Shown: positions 26,594 to 35,220, counted from the first letter of the stretch. The stretch is DNA of 64,000 bases from Acetatifactor muris (GCF_024623325.1 NZ_JANJZD010000007.1:124001-188000); one strand, 5' to 3'. Made by a program: numbers and translations. The notes: generated by a model not told the origin, from the sequence alone.

Positions 26594-27577
26594 TTACAAA
26601 ACATCTGCAAAATGCACCTTCAGCCGCTTAAACACAGCTCCGCCGATACCAAAAAGCACCACCGTCACAATCCAGAAGTACATTGTGGAAAAAAAATCCT
26701 GGAAAAACCACTCCCTCTCATATATGGCACTGCGATAACCATTTACAATATACACCAGCGGATTCAGCTTCAGCACGAAAACCCAGTCTGCGTGAATGGA
26801 GCGAATATCCCACAGAATAGGCGTCGCCCACAGGCCAATCTGCAGAACAATATTGATAATCTGGGCCAGATCCTTGAAAAAGACCACTATGGAACAGGTC
26901 GTATAGCAAAGTGCCAGCACAAAGATAAACAGGCAGAAGCTGTAATACAGAATCTGAATGGTATAAATTGTCGGATAACAGCCGTAAAGTGCAGCCACCA
27001 GCAGGAGCACGCCTATAAAAAACACATGAATAAAGGTGGCTGCTATGATTTTGATAATGGGCAGGATGCTGATTTTGAATACCACCTTTTTCACCAGGTA
27101 ATCATACTCCCGCATGGCATTGGTCCCGTTGTTCAGCGCTTCATTAAAGTAAAACCAGGGAACCAGCCCTGCCGTGAGAAACAGCACAAAAGGTACATCT
27201 CCTGTTCCCCTGCCTGTGTTTCCCATAATCTTGTCAAATACAATATAGTACATGGCTACAGTAACCACCGGCTGAATCATGGCCCAGACCGCTCCCAGAT
27301 AGGAGCCGGCATAACGCTTTTTGAAATCGTTTTTTGCCAGCTTCCAGATCAGATGCCTGCTCTGGTACAGTTCCACCGGAAGCGTTGTAAATTTCTCATA
27401 CCATTTTGCGAATACCACACAGGCCACCAGAATCATAGCGCAGGAGAGAAGCTTTTTCAGCAGCTCCTCCTGAGGATCCGCACTGGGACCGGGATTCTGG
27501 TGCACGACAATGATCACGGCCATCAGCAGTCCCAGCAGCGAGAATATGGCGACTCCGCCCTTTTTGCTAATCTTCAT
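26594..27577 (-). CDS. wzm: Polysaccharide ABC exporter permease (Wzm/TagG type)
   Basis: About 327 residues from ATG 27577, which has AGAGGT six bases upstream and lies just after the rfbC stop; the longer frame start lies inside rfbC. Two N-terminal hydrophobic segments (FSLLGLLMAVIIVV, LLSCAMILVACVVFA) precede the ABC-2 core: LIWKLAKNDFKKRYAGSYLGAVWAMIQP is the conserved coupling helix region, followed by about six membrane spans and the KLNPLVYIVNGYR motif near the end. With Wzt it moves undecaprenyl-linked polysaccharide across the membrane. The extra N-terminal hairpin is longer than in textbook Wzm proteins. Confidence 0.92.
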   Translation of the reverse strand: MKISKKGGVAIFSLLGLLMAVIIVVHQNPGPSADPQEELLKKLLSCAMILVACVVFAKWYEKFTTLPVELYQSRHLIWKLAKNDFKKRYAGSYLGAVWAMIQPVVTVAMYYIVFDKIMGNTGRGTGDVPFVLFLTAGLVPWFYFNEALNNGTNAMREYDYLVKKVVFKISILPIIKIIAATFIHVFFIGVLLLVAALYGCYPTIYTIQILYYSFCLFIFVLALCYTTCSIVVFFKDLAQIINIVLQIGLWATPILWDIRSIHADWVFVLKLNPLVYIVNGYRSAIYEREWFFQDFFSTMYFWIVTVVLFGIGGAVFKRLKVHFADVL

Positions 27578-27581
27578 GCGC

Positions 27582-28133
27582 TTACCTCTTATAGCTGTCC
27601 AGTCCGCCCCAGTTCTGATCCCGCTCAATCATAATCAGTTTCATATCCTCCGGAACAGGCCACTCAATGCCGATGGCAGGATCATCATAGGCAATCCCGC
27701 CCTCGTCTCCGGGATGGTAAAAATCCGTGCATTTATAACAAAACTCCGCATACTCAGACAGAACAAGATACCCGTGGGCAAAATTCTTCGGAATGAAAAA
27801 CTGTTTTCTGTTCTCCTCGGAAAGTACCACACCGTACCACTGACCGAAGGTAGGAGACCCTTCCCGCAGATCCACCGCCACGTCAAATACCTCTCCCCGG
27901 ATAGCCCGCACCAGCTTATCCTGCGGGAACTGCTTCTGAAAATGAAGCCCTCGAAGTACACCTCTCCTTCCGGAAGACTGATTGTCCTGCACAAATATTT
28001 CCGGAATGCCCGCCTCCTTATAAGCCTCATAATGATAAGACTCATAGAAATATCCTCTCTCGTCGCCGAACACGGCGGGAGTTATCACCTTAAGTCCTTC
28101 TATTCCGCATGTCTCCACACTGATCTTACCCAT
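27582..28133 (-). CDS. rfbC: dTDP-4-dehydrorhamnose 3,5-epimerase
   Basis: 183 residues, full length for RmlC. It epimerises dTDP-4-keto-6-deoxyglucose at C3 and C5 on the way to dTDP-L-rhamnose. The cupin fold contains GEVFDVAVDLREGSPTFGQW, FIPKNFAHGYLVLSE with the catalytic-region histidine, and FCYKCTDFYHPGDEGGI. The RFL/HFQKQFPQDKLVRA segment upstream is also conserved. RBS GGAGAGGGG. It lies between a GH25 gene and wzm in the rfb operon. The reductase rfbD needed for the last step is not in the window. Confidence 0.95.
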   Translation of the reverse strand: MGKISVETCGIEGLKVITPAVFGDERGYFYESYHYEAYKEAGIPEIFVQDNQSSGRRGVLRGLHFQKQFPQDKLVRAIRGEVFDVAVDLREGSPTFGQWYGVVLSEENRKQFFIPKNFAHGYLVLSEYAEFCYKCTDFYHPGDEGGIAYDDPAIGIEWPVPEDMKLIMIERDQNWGGLDSYKR

Positions 28134-28198
28134 CGTACCCCTCTCCTTTTACGTTTTCCTATAAATCCATATGCATCTGCAGCGCTGAATTTTGTCTG

Positions 28199-29476
28199 TT
28201 ATTTCAGATAGCTCACATTCATATCCACATTCCCCTCAATGCCGTCAATACTTCCTTTGGAAGTATACTGCCACATCTGATAATATCCCTGGTAAAGGGG
28301 AACACTGCGGTATTCCGCCAGCCAGATGCAATACTGCTCCAGCTGCTCCGCGTGCAGATTATTGTTATACCAGTTCCGACTGCCATAGACACCTGCCGTA
28401 TAACCTGCGTTGGCTATGGTTCGGCAGAAGGCTTCACACACCAACGTTCTGGTATCCACGTCAAGACCGTCCGCCCTTCCGTTTCCTCCTGCTCCCTCCG
28501 TGTCAATAAACACAGGGTATTCCAGATTATATTCTCTGATCAGCTCCAGCACTGCCGAGGCTTCCTCCACTGCCTCCACCTCGTTCACCGCCTGGGTGAA
28601 GAAATACACGCCCACGGGAACGCCGCTGACGGCAGCTCCTCTCATATTCGCTGTAAAATACGGATCCACTACCAGACTTCCCGTCACAGAACCGCGATAC
28701 CCCGCACGGATGATGGCAAATTCCACTCCTGCGTTCTTCACCTTATCCCAGTCAATCTCTCCGTTCCATTTAGATACATCAATTCCCACCTGAGAATTGG
28801 CCGTAGGCTTCTGGAACTTTTTGATCTCGGTCTTATCCGCATCTTCCAGTGCATCCACCACGGCGGTATCCTCCGCTTCGGCCACAATCTCTTCTTCCGT
28901 CTTAATCAACAGCGAAATATCGTTGATGGCCACATACTCCACCTTATCCTTAACCCGTACTTTTGTCTCGTTGTTCGGCACACGGTACCCCTCCACAGGC
29001 AGCAGCTCCACGAAATACTCTCCCGCAGCCAGATCGCCGATGTAAATGATCCCGTCCTTATCCAGATCCTTATATTCTCCCTCTCCTTCCAGCTTCACAT
29101 AAAAGCTTTCCCCGGTAACCGGATTCCCCTGCATATCCACAATCTGAATACGCAGGTCCTTTTCCACGGAAGTTACCACCAGAGACAGTCTGGCGGCATT
29201 TTCTTTCGCCGCCTCCAATATGGGGCTGATCTCCTGGTCAAAAAAAGTATTATCACGCAGAAAGGCGGAAAGGTCATTTCCAATCTGGCCCTCTTTTTGC
29301 TCCTCCGGCGCTTCGGTCTGGCCCTCCTGTTCCGGCAGGGGTGTTGTCTGTGCCGGAGTGTTGTCTTCCCTTCCCGGGCCGGGTTGGGGCAGATTGCTGA
29401 ATACTACAAACAGAGACACCAGCAGAATCAAAGCCATGGAAGAAAGGATCGCTGTTCTTCTCAGTTTAGAGTCCAT
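28199..29476 (-). CDS. Membrane-anchored GH25 muramidase with a Cna-B-like domain
   Basis: 425 residues. An N-terminal membrane helix (about 10-27) leads to an acidic proline/glutamate linker, a helical segment, a small beta domain of Cna-B/prealbumin type (about 95-180; [32 protein letters not shown]), and a C-terminal GH25 domain (about 225-425). GH25 active-site acids lie in GIDVSKWNG and [12 protein letters not shown]25 enzymes cleave the MurNAc-GlcNAc bond of peptidoglycan. The start overlaps the rfbA stop by 11 bases, so it is coupled to sugar-nucleotide synthesis. The same layout, enlarged, is seen in the giant GH25 gene at 31.6-35.0 kb. It probably trims wall glycan during glycopolymer insertion; that role is inference. 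Confidence 0.88.
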   Translation of the reverse strand: MDSKLRRTAILSSMALILLVSLFVVFSNLPQPGPGREDNTPAQTTPLPEQEGQTEAPEEQKEGQIGNDLSAFLRDNTFFDQEISPILEAAKENAARLSLVVTSVEKDLRIQIVDMQGNPVTGESFYVKLEGEGEYKDLDKDGIIYIGDLAAGEYFVELLPVEGYRVPNNETKVRVKDKVEYVAINDISLLIKTEEEIVAEAEDTAVVDALEDADKTEIKKFQKPTANSQVGIDVSKWNGEIDWDKVKNAGVEFAIIRAGYRGSVTGSLVVDPYFTANMRGAAVSGVPVGVYFFTQAVNEVEAVEEASAVLELIREYNLEYPVFIDTEGAGGNGRADGLDVDTRTLVCEAFCRTIANAGYTAGVYGSRNWYNNNLHAEQLEQYCIWLAEYRSVPLYQGYYQMWQYTSKGSIDGIEGNVDMNVSYLK

Positions 29477-30335
29477 TTGCTACCTCTACCAGATATTTTC
29501 CGTAATTGGTCTTCATCAGAGGCTCCGCCAGTTTCAGCAGCTGCTCCTTATCGATAAATCCCCGCTTATACGCAATCTCTTCTATACAGGAAATGTACAG
29601 CCCCTGCCGCTTCTGGAAAGCAGCCACAAAATCTGCGGCATCCAGCAGCGCATCATGATTGCCCGTATCCAGCCAGGCAAATCCCCTGCCCAGCGTCTCC
29701 ACATGAAGCGTTCCTCTCCGCAGATATTCGTTGTTGACACTGGTGATTTCCAGCTCTCCTCTGGCGGAAGGTTTTATCGTCTTCGCAATCTCCAGCACAT
29801 CATTGTCATAAAAATACAGTCCGGGCACCGCATAATTACTCTTCGGCTTTGCCGGCTTCTCCTCGATGGAGAGCGCCTTGCCATTCCCGTCAAATTCCAC
29901 CACGCCGTACTCTCTGGGATCTCTCACGTAATAGCCGAAAATCGTGGCTCCCTTTTCCCTTGCCGCAGCCTCTTTCAGCACCCTGGAAAAGCTCTGCCCA
30001 TAGAAAATATTATCTCCCAATACCAGCGCCACTCTGTCCTTCCCCACAAAATCCGCTCCAATCAGGAAAGCTTCCGCCAGTCCACCCGGATGCTCCTGCA
30101 CCGCATAGGACAGTTCCATCCCCAGCTGACTGCCGTCCCCCAGAAGCTCTTCAAACAAGGATAAATCCCTGGGTGTGGAAATAATCAGAATCTCCCGGAT
30201 ACCCGCCAGCATCAATGTAGACAGCGGGTAATAAATCATCGGTTTGTCGTACACCGGCACAATCTGCTTCGAAATCGCCTTCGTCAGAGGATAAAGCCTG
30301 GTACCGGAACCGCCTGCCAATATAATTCCCTTCAT
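29466..30335 (-). CDS. rfbA: Glucose-1-phosphate thymidylyltransferase
   Basis: 289 residues from ATG 30335 (AGGAAAGGATGG upstream); a longer frame would add a tail not found in RmlA. It makes dTDP-glucose from glucose-1-phosphate and dTTP. The nucleotide-binding loop is [16 protein letters not shown], followed by [30 protein letters not shown] and [15 protein letters not shown], all family hallmarks. It sits 63 bases after rfbB with a strong intercistronic hairpin between them. Its 3' end overlaps the GH25 start. Confidence 0.97.
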   Translation of the reverse strand: MKGIILAGGSGTRLYPLTKAISKQIVPVYDKPMIYYPLSTLMLAGIREILIISTPRDLSLFEELLGDGSQLGMELSYAVQEHPGGLAEAFLIGADFVGKDRVALVLGDNIFYGQSFSRVLKEAAAREKGATIFGYYVRDPREYGVVEFDGNGKALSIEEKPAKPKSNYAVPGLYFYDNDVLEIAKTIKPSARGELEITSVNNEYLRRGTLHVETLGRGFAWLDTGNHDALLDAADFVAAFQKRQGLYISCIEEIAYKRGFIDKEQLLKLAEPLMKTNYGKYLVEVANGL

Positions 30336-30365
30336 AAAACATCCATCCTTTCCTGCCTCACGCCG

Positions 30366-30393
30366 AATGGGAACGGCCAAAACCGTTCCCATT
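30366..30393 (-). other. Strong intercistronic hairpin between rfbB and rfbA
   Basis: A perfect 11-base inverted repeat, AATGGGAACGG and CCGTTCCCATT, with a six-base loop, begins a few bases after the rfbB stop. No T run follows in the minus direction (next bases CGGCGTGAGG), so it is more likely an mRNA stability or processing element than a terminator. Confidence 0.6.
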
Positions 30394-30398
30394 TATGC

Positions 30399-31481
30399 TC
30401 ATTTTTCATACATTTCCGTGTAATATTTCTGATAGTCTCCACTTGTCACATTCGTCATCCATGCTTCGTTTTCGAAGAACCACTGGATGGTCTTCCGAAT
30501 TCCTTCTTTGAACATGGTCTCCGGGTACCATCCGATCTCCGCCTTAATCTTATCCGGCGCGATGGCATATCTGCGGTCATGTCCCTTGCGGTCCTCCACA
30601 TAGGTAATCAGATCAGCAGTAACCAGCGCCTTTCTGGGATCATCATCCGGCAGCATCTCCTTAAGCGTCTCCAGAATAATGTGAATAATCTCAATATTCC
30701 TTTTCTCGTTATGCCCGCCGATATTATAAGTTTCAAACAGCCTGCCCTGCTCCTGCACCATATCAATGGCTTTCGCATGGTCTTCCACAAAAAGCCAGTC
30801 TCTGACATTTCTGCCGTCTCCGTACACCGGAAGCTTTCTGCCATGCAGTGCATTGTTGATAATCAGCGGTATCAGTTTCTCCGGGAACTGATAAGGCCCG
30901 TAATTGTTGGAGCAGTTGGTGATGTTGGCCGGGAAATGGTAGGTATCCATATAGGACTTCACCAGCATGTCCGCTCCCGCCTTGCTGGCGGAATAGGGAC
31001 TGTGAGGGTCATAGGGCGTGGTCTCATAGAAGAAAGAGGCCCCGTTATCCGGCAGCGACCCATATACTTCGTCCGTGGACACATGAAGGAATTTTTTCCC
31101 CTCCTTAAAGCTGCCATCCGAAAGCTCCCAGGCCTCCTTCGCACAGTTCAGCATCACGGCAGTCCCCAGCACATTGGTCTGCACAAATACTTCCGGGTTG
31201 CGGATACTTCTGTCCACATGACTTTCAGCCGCAAAATGGACGACTCTGTCGATATCATTTTCAGCAAAAATCCTGGAGATTGCCTCTTTATCGCAGATGT
31301 CAGCCTTCACAAAGGTGTAATTTGCTCTGTCCTGGATGCCCTTCAGGTTCTCCAGATTACCGGCGTAAGTCAGCAGGTCCACGTTGATAATACGGATTTC
31401 ATCTCCGTATTTCCGAAACATATAGTGAATATAATTGGAGCCGATAAAGCCGGCACCGCCCGTTACCAAATATGTTCTCAT
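30399..31481 (-). CDS. rfbB: dTDP-glucose 4,6-dehydratase
   Basis: 360 residues, full length. It converts dTDP-glucose to dTDP-4-keto-6-deoxyglucose, the shared precursor for rhamnose (rfbC) and for the amino sugar made by rffA in this window. The NAD-binding motif is TGGAGFIGSNYIHY. The active site includes HVSTDEVYGSL and YSASKAG (YxxxK), and C-terminal GWYPETMFKEGI is typical. It is the first gene of the rfb/GH25/Wzm/Wzt/GT operon, 26 bases downstream of an extended -10 element, with AGGAG as ribosome binding site. Confidence 0.97.
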   Translation of the reverse strand: MRTYLVTGGAGFIGSNYIHYMFRKYGDEIRIINVDLLTYAGNLENLKGIQDRANYTFVKADICDKEAISRIFAENDIDRVVHFAAESHVDRSIRNPEVFVQTNVLGTAVMLNCAKEAWELSDGSFKEGKKFLHVSTDEVYGSLPDNGASFFYETTPYDPHSPYSASKAGADMLVKSYMDTYHFPANITNCSNNYGPYQFPEKLIPLIINNALHGRKLPVYGDGRNVRDWLFVEDHAKAIDMVQEQGRLFETYNIGGHNEKRNIEIIHIILETLKEMLPDDDPRKALVTADLITYVEDRKGHDRRYAIAPDKIKAEIGWYPETMFKEGIRKTIQWFFENEAWMTNVTSGDYQKYYTEMYEK

Positions 31482-31513
31482 TTTTTCTCCTAACTATGCG
31501 TGCGTTTTCCCCT

Positions 31514-31522
31514 AGTATAACA
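31514..31522 (-). promoter_or_regulatory. Extended -10 promoter of the rfb/Wzm/Wzt operon
   Basis: The minus strand has TGTTATACT, a TG-N-TATACT extended -10, about 33 bases upstream of ATG 31481. The -35 region 17 bases away (TGCATG) is weak, as often seen with extended -10 promoters. It lies in the 124-base gap behind the giant GH25 gene, where no clear terminator is visible, so some readthrough from that gene is possible. Confidence 0.55.
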
Positions 31523-31605
31523 TAAAAAGCAGTGTACATGCATTTAATTTATTCAATTCTGTTACAAAACTTTACATCTCACAGGTTTTCGTTCCGTCAT
31601 TTCTC

Positions 31606-34600
31606 TCAATAGCCAAGGTAACTGATATTCATATCCACATTTCCGCTGATACCGCTGACGCTGCCTGTGGATCTGTACTGCCATATCTCGTATTTTCCCT
31701 TGTATGTGGGGTTTGCCGCATACTGGGCCAGCCAGATTTTATAGCTGCTCAGGCTGCCCGCATCAATCTTGTTCTCCAGCCATACCTTATTGGAGTAGAC
31801 GCCGGCCGTATATCCTGCATTCTGAATTGTCTGGCAGAATGCCTTGCACACCGCGGTCCTGGTGGCTTTGTCAATCTTGTCTCCCCGTCCGCCGCTGGCT
31901 TCCACATCCAGGAATACCGGGTAGGAAATCGTATGGTTTCTGATCAGATCCAGCACCATGGAGGCTTCCTCCACTGCTTCTCTCTCATCCACAGCCTGAG
32001 AGAAGAAATAGACTCCCACTTTCAGGCCCGCCGCTGTGGCTCCTTTTATATTCGCCGCAAATTTCGGATCCTCGATCAGTTTCCCTTCCGCGGAACCTCT
32101 GTATCCGCAGCGGATAATTACATAGGAGATTCCGGAATTCTTCACGGCCTTCCAGTCAATGCTGCCGTTCCATTTGGACACGTCAATTCCCACGACACCG
32201 CTGCCTGTAACCAGAGAACCATCGCTGGCAAAATTATATTTTGCCCCCTGAATCACCTGTTCTCCTGTCACCTTATTGCCGTCTGCCGTAAAGAAATATA
32301 CTTTATTGTCAATGGTCTGCCAGCCTGTATATTTTTCCGCACCTTTTATGAAAAATTTGCCTGCCGTATAATAGTCTGCCCAGGTTGCTTCCCGATAGGT
32401 ATTGTCAACCTGTACATAAACCTGTCGGCCTTCCTTATCCTTCAGCAGTGACGCCGTGCTGTCCTTTACATAGACAACGCAGGACGCTTTGATTTCCTCA
32501 CCGTTTTCCACATATCTGACAGTGACTGTGGCTTCTCCCACAGCCACACCAGTGACAGTGACAGTGCGTTTATCCACACTTACCTTTACAATACCCGCAT
32601 TGGAAGACTCCGCGGTAACTGCCGGGTCCTGCACAGTCACATTGGTGAGTGTGGCAGTAATGGCTGAAGATGTATTCGGCAGAATGTTCATGGAAGTCTT
32701 ATTCAGAGTCAGCGCCTTCGCTCCTGTAACAGTCACGTCAATGACTGCCGTCGCCGTCTGCGCAGAACTTCCTGTGGCCGTAACCGTCAGTCTGGCGGTT
32801 CCCACTGCCACTCCCTGAATGCTGACCTTACCTGCGGCGTCTACAGAAGCCGTTGCTACCGCTGCGTTGCTGGACACGACGGAATAAGCTATGGTTCCCG
32901 TAAAATTTTCTGTCCTGGCAGTCACCGTTGCGGCAGCTCCCACCGCTGTACTTACCGCCGCCTTATCCACTGTCACCTTTGCCGGCAGCGGCGTAGGGGT
33001 GGGGGTGGGCGTCGGGGTGGGCGTTGGTGTAGGGGTCGGGCTGGGTGTAGGGGTCGGGGTGGGCGTTGGAGTCGGCGTAGGGCTGGGTGTAGGGGTCGGG
33101 GTCGGCGTTGCCGGCGGGGTCGTAGCCGGCGGTTCCGTTGTCGCCGGCGGTTCCGGGCTTTCCGATGGCGTTGTTTCCGGTGGATTATCTGTTGCAGGCG
33201 GCTCCGGTGTTTCCGATGGTTCCGGGCTTTCCGGAGAAGCAGGCTCCGTCCCTTCCGGTTCCGCGGGCGTCGTCTCTTCTCCACCCGGATTCTCCCCTCC
33301 GGCTCCCGGCTCACTGCTTTCACTGGCAAAAGACAGATTTGCCATATGTAAGAGATTTCCCGCTTTCACCAGCGTTGCCGGGTCCGGAATCTCGCTTTTC
33401 GACACTTCATTATACGTGGAAGTAAGCACCTTACTCTCCACCCATGTCACCGTATCTGTCAGAGTAGACTCCACAACCGTCTCATTTTTCTTGGTGTCTT
33501 CTTTTTTGACATTTACATCCTTTTCCTGCTTTACTTCGTTGGTGACATCTACCTTTTTATATGCGATATCCTTCTGTACTTCCGCGGACTGCGTCTCCGT
33601 GGGAATCACATAATCGGAATACCTGGCATCGCTCAGAGCTTCCATTGTCACCTTATAAGTCCCGGGCGCAATGTCTTTCTTATAGATAATCCCATCCATA
33701 TCGTCATCGGACCAGATCACAGACTTATTGTCAGGGCCTACGACCGTCACCGAAAAAGGCACATTGGGCACCAGTTTTTCTGTCTTTTTGTTGATAAACT
33801 TGATCTTCAGATCCTTCTGTATGGAAGTAAAGTTAAGCGCTACCGTCACTTCCTTTTCAAAACCGGTCTCGTCATACTCCTTCTTCTCCGGTTCCTCAGT
33901 CTCATCATTCACAATGGAAGCGGCTGCAAGTCTTGCCATCTCCGCATCTGCCACAGCCAGCAGTCCCTGTTCCCCAATGGTGGAGATCCCTTCCAGCTGC
34001 GTTCCCACGCTGGCAAAATCCGACACCTGCTTTTCCACCATATGCGAACTGATAAAGACACCTGCAGTCACTATCATCAGAATTACCACACCTGTTCCTG
34101 TGACAAGCATAACTTTATCCATCATATCCATCTTGCAAAAGCTTCTCTTCAGTCTGGCCAGAATTCCCGATTCCTTATCGGATCTCTGCTGCCTTTTCTG
34201 ACTTTCTTTCGCTCTCTCCCTCTGGGCGGAAGTACTCCCATAAGCCGGCCGCACGCTGTCTTCCGGTTCGCTCTCCGCAGAGGAATCCTCTCCATAATAA
34301 AGGGCATCTTCAGCCATATAGCCGGCTTCTTCTGTATATCCGGCATCCTCTGTATATCCGGCCTCTTCCGCATCTTCACCGGATCCGTAATATATACCCT
34401 CTATCTCTTCCGGCTCAACATATTCGGCATGTTCTTCCATGCCGCCTTCGGACTCATAATACCCGGGAGCTTCGTCCATATTCTCCTCAGTCTCATAATA
34501 TCCGACTTCTCCCGTCTCTTCTTCCGGGTCATAATACTCCGCCGCTTCCTCCGCCCTGTCTTCGGACTCATAATACCCGAAGGCCTCATCCGTATCTTCT

Positions 34601-34974
34601 TCGGCCTCAAAGTATCTGTCTTCTTCCGCTTCGTCCGCCTCGAGGCAGCCGGGTTCTTCTGTCAACTCGTCTTCCGCTTCATAATAACCGATACCTTCCT
34701 CCGACGTATCCCCGGACTCATAGTATCCGTCTTCTTCCCCTTCATAATAACTGTCGCTCTCTGCCGGCTCAAAGTACTCAATATCTCTGTCCGTATCCTC
34801 CTCAAAGCCGTCTTCCTCCCCATACAGGAAATCGTCCTCATCTATCGCCATATCTTCATCCGAAGCATACCCTTCATCCCCGGAATCCTCATCACTATCC
34901 CAATCATATTCTCTTTCATCGTATTCTTCTTCAAGCCGCAGTGCCTTTTTTGCTTTTCCAAACAATTTACCCAT
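31606..34974 (-). CDS. Giant membrane-anchored GH25 muramidase with acidic Tyr-rich cytoplasmic repeats and Pro/Thr stalk
   Basis: About 1122 residues from ATG 34974 (GAGAGGAT upstream). In order: an acidic cytoplasmic region (1-270) built of about a dozen 10-14-residue repeats with YYE cores; a membrane helix (about 287-310); a helical segment; a Cna-B-like domain (about 380-470); a linker; a proline/threonine stalk (about 560-663); two Big2-like domains (about 664-835); two SH3/CW-binding-like repeats with GWQTIDNKVYFFTADG; and a GH25 domain (about 925-1122) with GIDVSKWNG and FLDVEASGG intact. It should reach through the wall and cut glycan strands, with the repeat region inside the cell. 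It has its own TTGAAG-17-TATAAT promoter with phased TTCTTA boxes upstream. The cytoplasmic repeat is unusual for this family. Confidence 0.88.
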   Translation of the reverse strand: MGKLFGKAKKALRLEEEYDEREYDWDSDEDSGDEGYASDEDMAIDEDDFLYGEEDGFEEDTDRDIEYFEPAESDSYYEGEEDGYYESGDTSEEGIGYYEAEDELTEEPGCLEADEAEEDRYFEAEEDTDEAFGYYESEDRAEEAAEYYDPEEETGEVGYYETEENMDEAPGYYESEGGMEEHAEYVEPEEIEGIYYGSGEDAEEAGYTEDAGYTEEAGYMAEDALYYGEDSSAESEPEDSVRPAYGSTSAQRERAKESQKRQQRSDKESGILARLKRSFCKMDMMDKVMLVTGTGVVILMIVTAGVFISSHMVEKQVSDFASVGTQLEGISTIGEQGLLAVADAEMARLAAASIVNDETEEPEKKEYDETGFEKEVTVALNFTSIQKDLKIKFINKKTEKLVPNVPFSVTVVGPDNKSVIWSDDDMDGIIYKKDIAPGTYKVTMEALSDARYSDYVIPTETQSAEVQKDIAYKKVDVTNEVKQEKDVNVKKEDTKKNETVVESTLTDTVTWVESKVLTSTYNEVSKSEIPDPATLVKAGNLLHMANLSFASESSEPGAGGENPGGEETTPAEPEGTEPASPESPEPSETPEPPATDNPPETTPSESPEPPATTEPPATTPPATPTPTPTPSPTPTPTPTPTPTPSPTPTPTPTPTPTPTPTPLPAKVTVDKAAVSTAVGAAATVTARTENFTGTIAYSVVSSNAAVATASVDAAGKVSIQGVAVGTARLTVTATGSSAQTATAVIDVTVTGAKALTLNKTSMNILPNTSSAITATLTNVTVQDPAVTAESSNAGIVKVSVDKRTVTVTGVAVGEATVTVRYVENGEEIKASCVVYVKDSTASLLKDKEGRQVYVQVDNTYREATWADYYTAGKFFIKGAEKYTGWQTIDNKVYFFTADGNKVTGEQVIQGAKYNFASDGSLVTGSGVVGIDVSKWNGSIDWKAVKNSGISYVIIRCGYRGSAEGKLIEDPKFAANIKGATAAGLKVGVYFFSQAVDEREAVEEASMVLDLIRNHTISYPVFLDVEASGGRGDKIDKATRTAVCKAFCQTIQNAGYTAGVYSNKVWLENKIDAGSLSSYKIWLAQYAANPTYKGKYEIWQYRSTGSVSGISGNVDMNISYLGY
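32990..33115 (-). repeat. Pro-Thr coding hexanucleotide tract (wall stalk)
   Basis: About 125 bases of a 6-base period encode alternating Thr-Pro with occasional Ser-Pro. The plus strand is a chain of GGGG and GGG runs separated by one to four bases, which meets the usual pattern for G-quadruplex formation. Length variation between strains is likely at such a tract. Confidence 0.75.
34285..34782 (-). repeat. DNA encoding acidic Tyr-rich repeats
   Basis: The coding strand carries about a dozen degenerate units whose products share a YYE(S/P/A/T)E core every 10-14 residues, with nearly 30 tyrosines in the whole cytoplasmic region. Units vary in sequence, so this is an old, diverged repeat and not a recent expansion, apart from two near-identical short units (AGYTED/AGYTEE) near 34330-34360. 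Confidence 0.7.
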
Positions 34975-35019
34975 TCTGGTTATCCTCTCTGAAAACAAGA
35001 ACCTTAACAATTTTGTAAC

Positions 35020-35048
35020 ATTATAACACCCCCTTTTCACTTCTTCAA
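35020..35048 (-). promoter_or_regulatory. SigmaA promoter of the giant GH25 gene
   Basis: The minus strand has TTGAAG (35043-35048), 17 bases, TATAAT (35020-35025). The -35 lies inside the inverted repeat CACTT-CTTC-AAGTG (35039-35052). The distance to ATG 34974 is about 46 bases. Confidence 0.75.
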
Positions 35049-35071
35049 GTGAGAACTGTATTTCTTCATAA

Positions 35072-35090
35072 TTTCTTAAAATCTCTTAAA
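35072..35090 (-). promoter_or_regulatory. Two phased TTCTTAAA-type boxes upstream of the GH25 promoter
   Basis: The plus strand reads TTTCTTAAA (35072-35080) and TCTCTTAAA (35082-35090), spaced by exactly 10 bases, centred about 35 bases upstream of the -35. The same box with the same spacing occurs three times at 11314-11340 upstream of the glycosylphosphotransferase/LCP genes. Shared control is a guess. Confidence 0.35.
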
Positions 35091-35105
35091 CTCGCATTAA
35101 TAATC

Positions 35106-35134
35106 TGGACTTTCCCCTCACATAATAGTAAAAT
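35106..35134 (+). promoter_or_regulatory. Promoter of the plus-strand SGNH-like gene
   Basis: TGGACT (35106-35111), 17 bases, TAAAAT (35129-35134), about 87 bases upstream of ATG 35221. Together with the GH25 promoter it makes this 246-base gap a divergent control region. Confidence 0.5.
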
Positions 35135-35220
35135 AGGAACCATTCAGATACCTGTTCGGACAGTTACATACAGTGAGACAGGAATCCTTAACCAGCAGTC
35201 AACCGGAAATGGAGACACGG

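Noticed and set aside
31800..32350. Choline-binding module in the giant GH25 protein
   Set aside because: Only two short GW-type repeats are seen and no licD or choline genes are present, so a general wall-binding role is safer.
32990..33115. CRISPR-like repeat array
   Set aside because: The period is six bases, in frame with a protein stalk, with no spacers and no cas genes.
32891..33613. Plus-strand frame with Gly-Val repeats opposite the GH25 stalk
   Set aside because: The GVGVG pattern is only the reverse reading of the Thr-Pro hexanucleotide tract.
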